A DNA stretch of 64,000 nt from an uncultured Lachnospiraceae bacterium (lineage in GTDB: Bacteria > Bacillota > Clostridia > Lachnospirales > Lachnospiraceae). Of the stretch, positions 52,166 through 63,900 are shown piece after piece (the stretch's first letter is position 1; every line of letters starts with the position of its first letter). The DNA is taken from positions 1 to 64,000 of the forward strand of contig CACXUY010000001.1 in NCBI GenBank assembly GCA_902770965.1, read 5' to 3'. The notes beneath the pieces are model-generated. The model searched no databases. It was not told where the DNA came from and was given only the letters and a program-made list of their open reading frames with translations. The position numbers and the translations under genes were made by a program.

Positions 52166-53487
52166 ATAAGATAAAAATCTCAGTCATACTTCCGGTTTAC
52201 AACGTAGCGCCCTATATCGGCAAATGCATCCTGGCGCTCAAGGCGCAGACTCTCACCGACCTCGAATTCATTTTCGTGGACGACTGCTCAGACGATGATT
52301 CCGCGGCGATCATAGAGGAGTTCGCCAGAGAAGACGACCGCGTAAGGCTTCTGAAAAACGCGGAAAACCTTGGTCCCGGAGTCAGCCGGAATGCAGGAAT
52401 CGAGTCGGCGAAAGGCGATTATCTCTCTTTTGTTGATCCTGATGACTGGATCGAAGCGGATTTTTACGAAATATTATATAAAAAAGCCATTGAAAGCGGA
52501 GCGCCGATAGTTATAGGGAAGGTCATACGAATCGATGACGCCACAGGACAAGCTATTCCCGGGCCGACCAACATGATATCGCGGATTCAGGAAAAGCTTG
52601 CTTCGGGCTGTCCGCTTTACTGCACGTCCCTCTATGGCCACTTCTCGATGCTTTTCGCCGCGGATCTGTTCCGTGATAAAACTGTTCGCTTCGGATCGAC
52701 CAGAAACGGCGAAGACACGACCTTTCTTCTCAGAGCCAGCCTTAAAACCAACAGCATCGCCGCGGCCGAAGCCGCAATTTATTATTACAGGGAAAACAGA
52801 AATAACTCCGCCTCCTCTACCCTCTCTAAGAAAAAGCTGCTGAACGAGCTTGATGCTTTTCAGGAGAAGGTTGAGTCCCTGTATGAGCCAGGTCCGAAAG
52901 CTGTTGTCCCTGATAAGTGGAGGACGTACTATCTTGCCAGACGTATTCACGCCTGCGTGATGACTTACAGTGACTATGCGGAAGCGAACCATGCGGACCG
53001 TGATGAGGACATAGCTTTCTGTAAAAAGCTGACCTCATGCGTAAGGCATGTTCCTGAATATCCGTTGTTAAGGCTCAGCAGCCCTGAAGCACATATTCTT
53101 TTCGATTACTGCTGCCCTATTCCTATATGGATTGACGTCTGGTCCGCGAATAACAGTCTTTTTAATTATAGGTGGATCCTCAGATGGACCGATTTTTTGA
53201 CAGAACACCCTGAGGCAAGACAGTTCTTCGCCGATGACTATGTCGAAGTGGTTTACACGGCTGTCACTGACTGCCGCGAAAAAATCCGTACACTGGAAAA
53301 AGAAAGCGCCGGCAAGCCGGACGCCTTCAGGCATGACGAAAAGTATGCCGGATTTCTCCGCGGGCAGCTGCTCCGCTTTGACACTGGATTCAGATTAAAG
53401 CTATACGCAAAACTCTTCACCACTTACACGAAAAAATATGTGACCCGGCTTCTTAAACAAGCCCGTAAGCACCTCCATTTACACTGA
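52162..53487 (+). CDS. GT2 glycosyltransferase, tandem paralogue 2
   Basis: Closely related to its neighbour in order and motifs: ISVILPVYNVAPYIG, FIFVDDCSDDDS, GPGVSRNAGIESAKGDY, metal site FVDPDD, then a helical C-terminal half with a GEDTTFLL block. The ATG overlaps the stop of the previous gene (ATGA), so it was probably formed by duplication and kept in the same message. The C-terminal tail is basic. Confidence 0.9.
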   Translation: MNKIKISVILPVYNVAPYIGKCILALKAQTLTDLEFIFVDDCSDDDSAAIIEEFAREDDRVRLLKNAENLGPGVSRNAGIESAKGDYLSFVDPDDWIEADFYEILYKKAIESGAPIVIGKVIRIDDATGQAIPGPTNMISRIQEKLASGCPLYCTSLYGHFSMLFAADLFRDKTVRFGSTRNGEDTTFLLRASLKTNSIAAAEAAIYYYRENRNNSASSTLSKKKLLNELDAFQEKVESLYEPGPKAVVPDKWRTYYLARRIHACVMTYSDYAEANHADRDEDIAFCKKLTSCVRHVPEYPLLRLSSPEAHILFDYCCPIPIWIDVWSANNSLFNYRWILRWTDFLTEHPEARQFFADDYVEVVYTAVTDCREKIRTLEKESAGKPDAFRHDEKYAGFLRGQLLRFDTGFRLKLYAKLFTTYTKKYVTRLLKQARKHLHLH

Positions 53488-53505
53488 CAGAGGAGAGTTG
53501 ATATC

Positions 53506-54804
53506 ATGAACAACAATGACGGCAATAACATCAAGGTGTCCGTGATCATTCCTGTATGGAATCCGGGAGACGGCATCGTCAGATGTATCCGGTCTCTTCG
53601 CGAACAAACTCTCAAGGATATAGAGATGATCTTCGTCGATGACCGAGGCACCGATGAAGCCATGGATATAATAAAGGCCGCTGCCTCAGAAGAGCCGCGC
53701 ATACGTATCCTTACCAACCCTGAAAACAGAGGACCCGGCTTCTCGCGAAATGCGGGCATCGAAGCAGCACGCGGAGAATATCTGTCCTTTATCGATCCGG
53801 ACGACTATGTCGAAAAAAGCTTCCTTGAGATCTTATATAATAAAGCAGTGTCCCAAAACCCGTCCGGTTCCGGAATCGATATCGTCAAGGGCTATATATG
53901 CTACCTGCGTTCTGACGGAAGCGTCGCCCGGCACCCACGCCAGAACGATGTCATCCGCAAAGGGCTAAAGGAAGACAAACCCATATACCTGTTATTCAGG
54001 TATGAGCATCACAGCGCGATCTACAAAAGAGAGCTGATAATGAGGACCGGCGTAAAATATGGCCTTGCCAGAAGGTCGCAGGACACGACCTTCCTGCTCA
54101 AAGCCTGTCATGAGGCCAGGACCATTGAGACGGAGGATCTTGCGGTATACTATTTCTGTGAGCGCGGCAATTCGACCATGCACTCCAGAAACGTGAACTC
54201 TCTGGAGCATCTTCTGTTTTCTTTCCGGGAGCAGGTTGATTATATACTCAACGCCTTAGCCGACGATCCCTGGATAGTGAATTATACTACCCATCTTTTT
54301 CTTTCAAACCTGCGCTTCTATCAGCGCTATGAGAATACCCCGGAAAACACCCCCTGCCTAAAGGCTTTTGTCAAGGGCATGAAGGAGCAGCTGCTGCGCC
54401 TTCCGTTCTGTGATAAGCTGACGCGGCACTCCTTTCCTATACGTGTTCTGATTGAGAAGGAGGTCGTTCTTCCTGACAGCCCCGAGCAGCTCCCCTGGGA
54501 AAGCGCCGATCCGGATGAATGGCTCGCTCTGTTAGCACGTTGGGTGGATTTTCTGCGTGCCAATCCATCTTATTCCCGTGATCCTTATGTGGTAAGCTGG
54601 TTATACAAGCTATGCGTCAGGTTAAGGCTGGCAGGCGAGGAGAAAGGGAACGCCCGCGCCGTCTTTAAGCAAATGATGAAAACAATCCGTCCTTTGAGCT
54701 TTAGAACAAGGCTGAAGCTTAGGCTCCATATCGCGAAGGGCAGCGCGGCGAAATACGCTCCCAAATGGGTACATAAACTTGTTCGTATAATAGCACAAAG
54801 GTAG
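53506..54804 (+). CDS. GT2 glycosyltransferase, tandem paralogue 3
   Basis: Third copy: VSVIIPVWNPGDGI, MIFVDDRGTDEA, GPGFSRNAGIEAARGEY, metal site FIDPDD and a QDTTFLL block, then the same helical extension. The differences are mostly in the C-terminal half, which usually sets acceptor choice. AGGAG precedes the ATG. It is the last gene of the rightward locus; a strong terminator lies 20 bp after its stop. Confidence 0.9.
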   Translation: MNNNDGNNIKVSVIIPVWNPGDGIVRCIRSLREQTLKDIEMIFVDDRGTDEAMDIIKAAASEEPRIRILTNPENRGPGFSRNAGIEAARGEYLSFIDPDDYVEKSFLEILYNKAVSQNPSGSGIDIVKGYICYLRSDGSVARHPRQNDVIRKGLKEDKPIYLLFRYEHHSAIYKRELIMRTGVKYGLARRSQDTTFLLKACHEARTIETEDLAVYYFCERGNSTMHSRNVNSLEHLLFSFREQVDYILNALADDPWIVNYTTHLFLSNLRFYQRYENTPENTPCLKAFVKGMKEQLLRLPFCDKLTRHSFPIRVLIEKEVVLPDSPEQLPWESADPDEWLALLARWVDFLRANPSYSRDPYVVSWLYKLCVRLRLAGEEKGNARAVFKQMMKTIRPLSFRTRLKLRLHIAKGSAAKYAPKWVHKLVRIIAQR

Positions 54805-54824
54805 AGCGCCAACTTTCAATGCAA

Positions 54825-54869
54825 AAGCAAACCCCCTGCCATATCACAGGCAAGGGGCTTGCTTTTTTT
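54825..54869. terminator. Terminator ending the Pel/glycan locus
   Basis: Arms AAGCAAACCCCCTGCC and GGCAAGGGGCTTGCTT form a near-perfect stem with an 8-base loop, followed by TTTTTTT on the + strand. It may also serve the convergent giant gene, which has only TTTT on its side. Confidence 0.92.
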
Positions 54870-54916
54870 ATGTCGGATATCCTTTTTATACGGCATCCTT
54901 TCTGTCAAGCTGCTGC

Positions 54917-57900
54917 TCAAGGATTTCCCTGAGTTTTTTTCTCGTTTTCATAGGCAGTTTTTGCCGCATCTCTTGACTCATAGCCTCTCGACATCGTCGT
55001 GGGATCGTCTCCGACTACCATATAGAACCACCTGCCCTCGGACGTTCCGCTGCCGACATACCCACTGGGAACGGTCTTCTCGTGCAGATAATACACACCG
55101 TACGGAAGAGTCCCGATCCAGATGACACCGCTGCCCTTGGATACCTCGTCTCTCAGTTCATCGGTTATGCTCTTGTCCACCCGGTCTTTGACCACATATG
55201 GACTCTGGCCGTTGCCTCTGTAGATGTCGAACTCAGCATTCTTAAGGGATTCAAAGTCGGCTCTGTCAGCCTTCCTCAATATGACCTTTTTGTAGCCGTT
55301 GTTACCGTACCAGTAGATGTACTTACCGGTCAGGTCGCCATCGAGGGTACCTGTGAGATAGGAATCCGTTCCGTTCTGGCTTCTTTCATCGTCCACGGAG
55401 TCTCGGAAGGCCTTGACTGAATTCTCCATGACCGCTTCGCTCAGACTTGAGCTAAAGGTCGCAAACTGCTTGAATTGCTCGTAGTGGTTATTCTCGTACG
55501 CCTCAGCAGGTACTTCTGCCCAGACCCAGATGGAGCCCTCCGGTGCCGGTTTCGAAGTGTCCGCAGGATCGGTAAGCGCTCCGGCCACATTCAGGCTCGT
55601 CGCGGGGGTGGGGTTGCTTCCCGTCTTATCGATATAGCCCTTGATATAGATGTCCTGGCGAACCTTGTAATTACCATCGGCATCCTTCGGATAGTCCTTC
55701 GCTCCGTTCAGCGGCTCATCACTTCCGACCTTAAAGCTCGAACCTTTAAGCACAAAGTTGCCGTCTGTTCCCTTAAGGTCATCCCTGCTGCCTCCGCTGC
55801 CGCCCACGAGGTCTGTCCCACCAAAGTTCAGGCCTCCGGAAAGGTTAAGTCTCGCTCCCTCCTCCAGGTAGATGCCCGCACCGTCTGCGGATGCGGTGCT
55901 GCCTATCACGCCGCCATTGGTCATGCTGACGGTCGAACCACTGACCGCATAGATTCCGCCGCCGAAGGCCGCATTTGCATATTGAGAACCATAGGTTACC
56001 GAACGCCCATTCTCCGTGGTAGTGGAATGACCGTCAATCACCGTGCTTGCCAGCGTCGCCCTTGTGTTTTCCCTCAGGAAGATTGCGCCGCCGCTGTTGA
56101 TGATCGGATTCTCGCTGTCCTTGGTACCGTTGCCAACCGTGCAGTTCATGATGCTCACGGGGTTCGCACTGCCGTCAACCATAAGCGTGCCTGCCTTCAT
56201 GTAAATCGCGCCGCCGTCCACAGCATTCGGCACATAGTCATGGAGATGTATCAAGCTTTCATTCTCATGCTTTTTATGACCGTTGAACTCGGTATTGACG
56301 ATCTTGAGGGTTGCACCGGTCGCTGAATTTGTCGCGGAACTCTTGCAATAGATCGCTCCGCCGTTGCCTTTACCGTCGTTATCGGTTATTTCTGCGTTCG
56401 CCGCACACTCCCAGAAATAGTTCCTGCTTCCCCCGATATCCAGCGTTGTTCCTTCATCCATGTAGACTGCGCCGCCGTTCAGTGTCGCATGGCAGTCATG
56501 GAAGGTCGTGCCATCAAGCCTCAGATTGCCGCCCTTCAGGTAGATCGCTCCTCCCCTGACGGCATCCATGCCCTGGGAATTCATATGGTGATCCGCTACA
56601 CCCTCAAAAGTGGCTCCGATGATCTCGTAAGTGTTATTAGTGCCAGATTTTTTGTTAAGATATATGGCACCGCCATTGCCCGCCTTTCCTGAATCGACGT
56701 CTGTACCCGAATGGGGAGTGTAGCAGTCCTCAAAGCGCGTGTTCCCATAGATTTTCACATATTCTGTTCTGTCTGTGGTAAATATCGCCCCTCCATGGAA
56801 TGCATGACAGTCGTTAAACTCGCAGTCCATAACTTCCAGCCTGTTAGATGAGCTGCGGATCGCACCGCCGTTGCCGCCGTGATACACCTCATCCTCGCTG
56901 TCGCTTGCGTTCGGTATTACACTCTCGGCCTTGGTTACTGAGTAGCACTGGTAGAACTTACAGCTTTCCACTATCATTGTTGCGTTCGCCTCTCTTGTGT
57001 CAAACGCAAAGAATACTTCTCCTGTTGCTTCATTTTTTTCCCTTTGTCTGCCGAAATAGCTGCTTACAGCTCCACCATTTGCTCCATTATTGGTGATCGT
57101 CTCATCAAATATACAGCCGCTGATCGTGAAAAGCAGCGCATTTGATTCTATCGTACCGCCGGACGACTTGGAGGTACAGCCAGTAAAATATGAGTCGGTC
57201 AACGTTGCCGAGGAAGTGCCTGCTTGAACCGTATCCGGAATGTGGTATATTGCCCCACCCTGACCGCCGCCGATGTGGCTGCCTCTGACTATAGTAGAAT
57301 CAAGTCCGGGCGCCTTTACCTCGCACATGCCAAAATAGGAGTCAGATACATTCAAAACATAGGCATAGGTATTGATCGCTCCGCCGCCGCCATACGCTCT
57401 CTGTATATTTAACGTCCATGCATAGCACTTGTCGAAGTAACAACCGTCTATGGAAGTGCTTGCGGGATGGACAACCTGATTATTCAGCCGTCCTGTATAA
57501 TAGCCGTGATATATCGCTCCGCCGGATTTATATGCCTGGCAGTTCTCGAACTTGACACCTCCGACCTGAATGGTCTCCGAATAATCCTCGCCATCTCTTG
57601 TGACGGTGATCGCCTTGCCTTGCGTTGTCGCGGATACGGAGAGTCCTCCCCCGCTTCCTCCGGCCTCGGGCCCCTTTACATGGATCGCGCCGCCGAACGT
57701 AGCCTCGCAATTGCTGAACACCACACCGGGATCTTCGCCCGTGAGCGTCTCCGTGATGTTGACGGACGCTCCACGCGAAGCATAGATAGCACCGCCGCAT
57801 CCGGCTTCAACATCTGAAGTGGCATTCTCCGATGCTGCCTGAACACTGTTTGTGACCTTGGTGTTGCGCATGACGGTTCCGTTGCCCACATTGACCACAT

Positions 57901-60900
57901 TTGCCGCAACCTTGACGATACCACCGTTCGTATTTGCGGTATATCTCCCGCTTGCGCCGTCCAGGATTATTTTTTCAAAGCCAAGAACGGAGCTTTCGCT
58001 GCCGACTGTAAAAAGGCTCTTATCACCTGTATCCGCATTGAATCCCCTCATAAGGATGGACTTCTCAGGATCGTCATCGACCAGCCTTCCATCCATGCTG
58101 CCGAAGGTAGCCTTGAAAGGAATATGCTCTCCTGCCGGCAGCTTGCTTTCGATGGCTGCCGTAGTAAAGATGATATTGTCGCCGGACTGATTCAGATTGA
58201 CAACATCATCAGCCGGAATAACGTAATCCACCAGCATCTGAACCTTGACAGGGTTCGAAGCGCTCATGCCCAACGCGGTTTTGTTGTCACGGGCATACTT
58301 CACCGCATCGTTCAGTGTGGAGAACACCGTCTCAACCACCGCCCCGCTCTCTGTGTGCACGATCTTACAGATGATGTACTTCCAGATGACCTTGTACCTG
58401 TAGTCGTAGCCTTCGTGAGAAGGATGCATTGACACCTCAGTACTTGGATAGCCAAAGAGTTCCATGCCCGTGCCGCTGTGGTCGCTGTGATAATCGTTCC
58501 TGAAGCCCGACAGGCTCGCCTTGCTGGCCGCCTGCGTGCTGACCGCGAACTGCTCACCATAGTCCTGGTTGTTGGCATAGGTAGGCCACACTCCGATCTT
58601 CGCCCCGTCGGTCAGGCCGTTGCCAACAACCCGGATCACCCGCTGGTCAACATTCACAGCATCGTGGTTCAGGCGTATATTAGCCTGCTTGTTGTCCTTG
58701 TCGAGGTTGTTATAGATGACGGGGTTGCCGCTCAGCTCGATCTTAGCACCGCAGTTGGCGATTTCTACGGCTCCGACACCGGCCGTTCCCGCAGCCGTGG
58801 AAGTGTTGTTCCTCGTGGTCTTGTTGTCCTTGATCACACCGCCGGACATAGCCATGGTCCCACAGTCAGCAATATGCACCACGCCGGATGTTCCTGCCGA
58901 GCATTTCTCTATGAGGCCGCCGCTCATATCGAACCTGCTGCCCGCTGCAAACAGATATACCACACCGCCGGTTCCGTTCCCAGCGGTCGTTCCCGCCTTA
59001 CAGCCCTTTATCGTACCGCCTGTCATGTTAAAGTGCATATAGTTATGCACGTTGGCGACACCGCCCCAGTTCTTCGCGCTGCAGTTTTGAATGGTGCCTC
59101 CGTTCAGGTTGAACTCGATGGGATGGTTCACATCTCCCGCGCATACGGAACCGACCACGCCTCCGTTATAAGCCTCGCAGTCATCGATGAGGCCTCCGTT
59201 CATGGTGAACCTGGAACCACTGTTCTCAAGATATACCACCCCGCCTTCGCCCGCGGCATCAGTGGTCTTGCAGTTCTGGATAGTCCCTTCGTTCATGATG
59301 AAGCTGCTGTCGGCGTTGGCTATGGCGTATGTATACACCACGCCGCCACGTGTAACAGCGCTGCACTGATTAATAGTACCGCCATTTACCGTGAATGTGG
59401 CAGCACTGTTGACCGCGGGAGCACGCATGTGCACAGCACCTCCCATGGTAGCAGCCATGCACTGGTCAATGCTGCCATCATTCATAGTGAAGGTCACGGC
59501 AGAATTTGCCACAAGTGCGCTCATATATACCGCACCGCCCCAGTTGCTCGCCGAACACTGTTCGATGCTGCCGCCGTCCATGACGAATTTTGCGGAGCTG
59601 CCTGCCACAGGGGCGTTTATATACACCGCACCGCCGTCGACAGCCCTGCAATTTTCTATCTTCGAGCCCTCTGCCATGTACATTTCACAGGTTTCATTTG
59701 CGGCACCAAACATATAAACAGCACCGCCGTATGAAGCCTTTGAATTACGCAGGGTAGCTCCGTCATTCAGGTTCAACGTACCTTTTGTAATATTGACGAA
59801 GCCGCCATTTGCCACATTTGTTCCGGTATCCCCGGTGCTATGGTTGCTCTCCAGGATTATGTCCTCGAAAGCAAGCTTCGCATCTTTGTTCTGTAAACTA
59901 AACAGCGAGTGATCGTGCGTACGTGTCAGGATCGCGGTATCTTTGTCCGCCGCTGCCTTACCTGACAAGGTATTGACATAGTTATACTTCCCACCGGATG
60001 TAGCCGCGGTAGTCAGTGTGATGTTGTCTATGCCGGACTTTGTGATGGTTTCAACTGTCACGCTGTACTCTTTCAGCTCCAACGTGTCCGTACTCGGAAC
60101 ACTGTAATCTACAAGCATCTGGATGGTGACCGCATGGGTCTTATCCATATCCATGTTCCTGCGGGCCCAGTCCTGGGCACTCCTCAAGGATCGGAAAGGA
60201 TGCTCGATCACATCGTCAGTACCTTCAAAGGTCTCAACGATCTTACAGATGAACGGATCTTTTGCATTTTCCACCCTGATGAAGATACCTCCATCGTTGA
60301 GCCTGAAGGAGGCATATTCCTCGTCAGCAGAAGTATCCTGCACGAACTGGTTCGCTGACATGTCTGTCAGATCTACATAACCGGTATAGTAGCTCTTGCC
60401 GGTATCCGACTCCGTCAGGATATATTTCACCGATGCATCCGCTCCCTTGCTGCGGAGGATGGGGACATCGTTGAATATGGCCTCATCAACAGACCATGCG
60501 GCCGGTGCTCCCGGATTGTTGACAGTAACAGACAGCACAGCATCGTTCGTACCGTATATATTTCCGCCATCGCTTCGCTTGAGCGTGTATGTCAAGCTCG
60601 ACGGATAAGCATAATTGTCACCGACCTCCACCCATTCCTTTGATATACGGATGTCAGTACGGATGATGGATGCTTTTATCGTGAATACCAACGCATCGGC
60701 TCTCTCCTCGGAAAAGACTTCAAGAGCATATTCAGGAAGAGCATCTTCCATATTCTTGCGGTCCATGGTGCACTCGGTCTTTGCCTCCCGGACACTGTAG
60801 CTGGGTATACCCGTGGCGTGACTGTTGACCTGACGCGCATACTCGAATTGGAAAGGCGTACCGTCCGGCTGAGAGGCGGGAGTACCGCCATCCACTGTCT

Positions 60901-63900
60901 TTGTGTAGATACCGCTTCCGATTGAAATCGGTGTGCTGCCATCCGCCTTGTCATAGCGGAGAGCATAGTTAAGGATCTTATCGTTTTCCTTCAGAGGATC
61001 TTCCGAACTCAACAATGTGGGATCCCACTCCATCTGTACGTGGATGGGCAGGTTCTTTCGGCCGTTTGTAAAACTGATCACACGGTCGCCGTTGATATTC
61101 CTGTCATAGCGAAGATCACCGTTCTTATTCTCCTCTGTCTCCGACCATGTCACGGTATAAGCATCCTGATCGCCGTCCAGCTCATAGCCCGTACTGTCGC
61201 CATCCAGGATATAACGTTGGGTGATGGCATAATCTCCCTCCGGCAGATAGATGGTGCGGATGCCCGTATTACCGCTGCCGTTACTGATGCTTGCGGCAAT
61301 TGGAGTCGTCTCACGTACAATGGTACCGTTCTGCCTGATTACATAGCTCACATTCTTGATTAGATCCGTGCTCTCACTGTCATCGGAAATATCCGAGAAC
61401 TCCGAAGACAGCTTGATCTCTTTATATGGAGTGAAGGTATTGGTGATGGTAAGATCACCCTTCATCTTGGTCGGGGCAGGATTCGTCCCGCTTCCCGTTC
61501 CGGCTCCACTCCCTGTTCCGCTTCCGCTGCCGGTTCCACTCTCTGTTCCGCTTCCGCTGCCGGTTCCACTCCCCGTTCCGCTTCCATCGCCCTCCGAAGC
61601 ATCCAACGTATATGACTTAATAATAATTCCATCGGTCGCGGTTCCGCTTCCCTGATACAGGTCAAATACATCGAACCTCGCAACTATCTGATTGGTACCG
61701 TAGGAATATGTTCGCCCCTGAAAAGTAACTATCTCCAAAGATACGAAATCCCTCGGATGCAGGTGTTGATAATTCGTATAAGGTCCATTAAATACCAGCT
61801 GGTCCGAGACGAAATCCTGCATATGGATCGGTACGTTTCTTTCCAGTACAACCATGTCCTGAACCGTTTTTCCATCCTTTTGATAACGGTATACCATGGT
61901 TATCTTCTTTACATCATCTATATTCGGAGGACTACTCAACATGAATTCCAGTACCATCCGCCTTATAGGCCCCGTGTATTCCACATACCCCGGAGGGGTT
62001 TCAGGATCTGCAGGGGTCGGCGGATCCGGCTCTGCGGGTGGCGGAGTTACTTCTATGGGAGTCATCTCCAGATTGGCAGAAGGAGTCGACCAATTCCCTC
62101 TCGGTCTTCCATCATCGTCCGTGCCAATGTCCAGTGGGGCTTCATGGAAGCTCGTATTATCATAAGTATAAGGCTGTACATCCTCTTCTTCGGTATAATC
62201 ATCCTTCACGGTGCGCCTGTAAGTAGACACATCGTATGTAGGTACATAGACGGTCTTCTCCCATGTCGTTTTTGTGCTGTCCGTCTCGGTTATCGCGCCG
62301 GTTTCATATCCGGTGCTCCACTCATCATCTTCACTGTCAAACAAGGGTACGGTCTTCGTCCCTCCCCTCTCAGTGCTTCCGCTCATGGTGAAGGTAATGC
62401 GGTACTTGCCATTATCAGGATCAGCAGGATCCGTGACCAGCTGCCTTTCGATTGCGTCCTTAAGCTTCTGCGCATCATCTGAGACCCAGTTCTTGGTTAT
62501 ATCCATCTGGATCAGTTCATTTGGATTCCAATCGTTGGTTATGCCAAGCGTGAGCGCTCCGCGGATAGTGATATTGCTACGATTAAACTGCGGATCCTCC
62601 AACGGTTTGGGATCAGAACCGGGACTGGAATATTCTTTTCTGGTAAGGGACTGGCTGGAATAACGTGTTGAATGGCGATGGTAGTCCTCCCGTCCTTGCC
62701 TAAGTTCAAACTCCGCAGCATGGCCGCCGGGGTAATTCCTTCTATTATATACCATAGTATCCGAATAGGTCGGATTATATATCCAGATATTACTGGTTTC
62801 CCCCTCGCTGCTGTACATCACCACCGATTTTGTTGCGTCCACATTTGATGTGGCGGTGATTTTCGTGATGGTAATGTCATCCAGACGGTAGAATGATTCT
62901 TCCAGATTCAATTCACGTTTTACTTCTGTGGTAGGTGTCGCCCAATCAGACGGCAGGTATATATTCCTAAAGGTAAACCCATCATGCCTGGCCACACCTG
63001 CAATATCATGGTGGTCATGTTGATATACTTTTTTACCCTCATCATGAATCGGCGAGAATGCCAGCACATACTTCTTCCCACCCCTGGTAAACTCTATCTC
63101 CATCGTGCCTATATGTTCATAGAATGACTTCAGCTCATCATGCGTATTAATAATGTGATCACCTGTTCCTATAGTCCCAAAATTCTTTTGAAAATCAACA
63201 TTGGACATAGTAGCGGTATCCAAAAAATTAAATAAGGACGCATTCATATGGAACTGGTAGGCAGTCATGCCGACCCCATCAAGATTTCCATTTCCGTTGG
63301 TCACAGTCTGACTGGGTATGATAGTAGACCCGGTGCCGTTGTCATAGGCTACCAGGCTGAACGGTTCATGAATAGTCTCCAGACTGTTGTTTAAAAGACC
63401 AGGATTAACGTTATTAGAGTATGTTGGCGTGAACCAGCCATCAGGATAGGCCATCTCACCTTCGCGGATGACATAAGAATACATCTGGTTATAGGTTATC
63501 ACGCCATCAGCCGTACCATCCGCGGCATCGTACTGGGTTAGAGCCCCTGTGGGCATTAATGTTCCATCCGAGTAGTGATAGTTGTGATTTTCCAGTGCGC
63601 TCATTACGTCGTAGCTGAAGTATTTATACTCGATGCCCCCATCCACTTCCTTGTCCGGTACATAGACGGTCTGAGTCCATACCAAGCCATTGCCGGACTC
63701 AACACACTTCACCGAATTTGGATCCAGATATTTGACCTGGGCAGAACTCACATCCTTCTCAGTGTAGGCAGTCAGCGGACGTTCCTCATAAGGCATGCCC
63801 TGCGGCACGCCGTATATCGTAAAAGGTACAGGGTCATGCGGTCGGCTGTTATCCTGCCAGGTTTTCTGAACCGTGACAGGGATGAGCGTGGCGGGCACGA

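Noticed and set aside
58478-59734. Rightward frame of 418 codons
   Set aside because: It lies entirely antisense to the beta-helix repeats of the giant gene; such repetitive DNA keeps several frames open. Composition is His/Ala/Val-rich without any domain.
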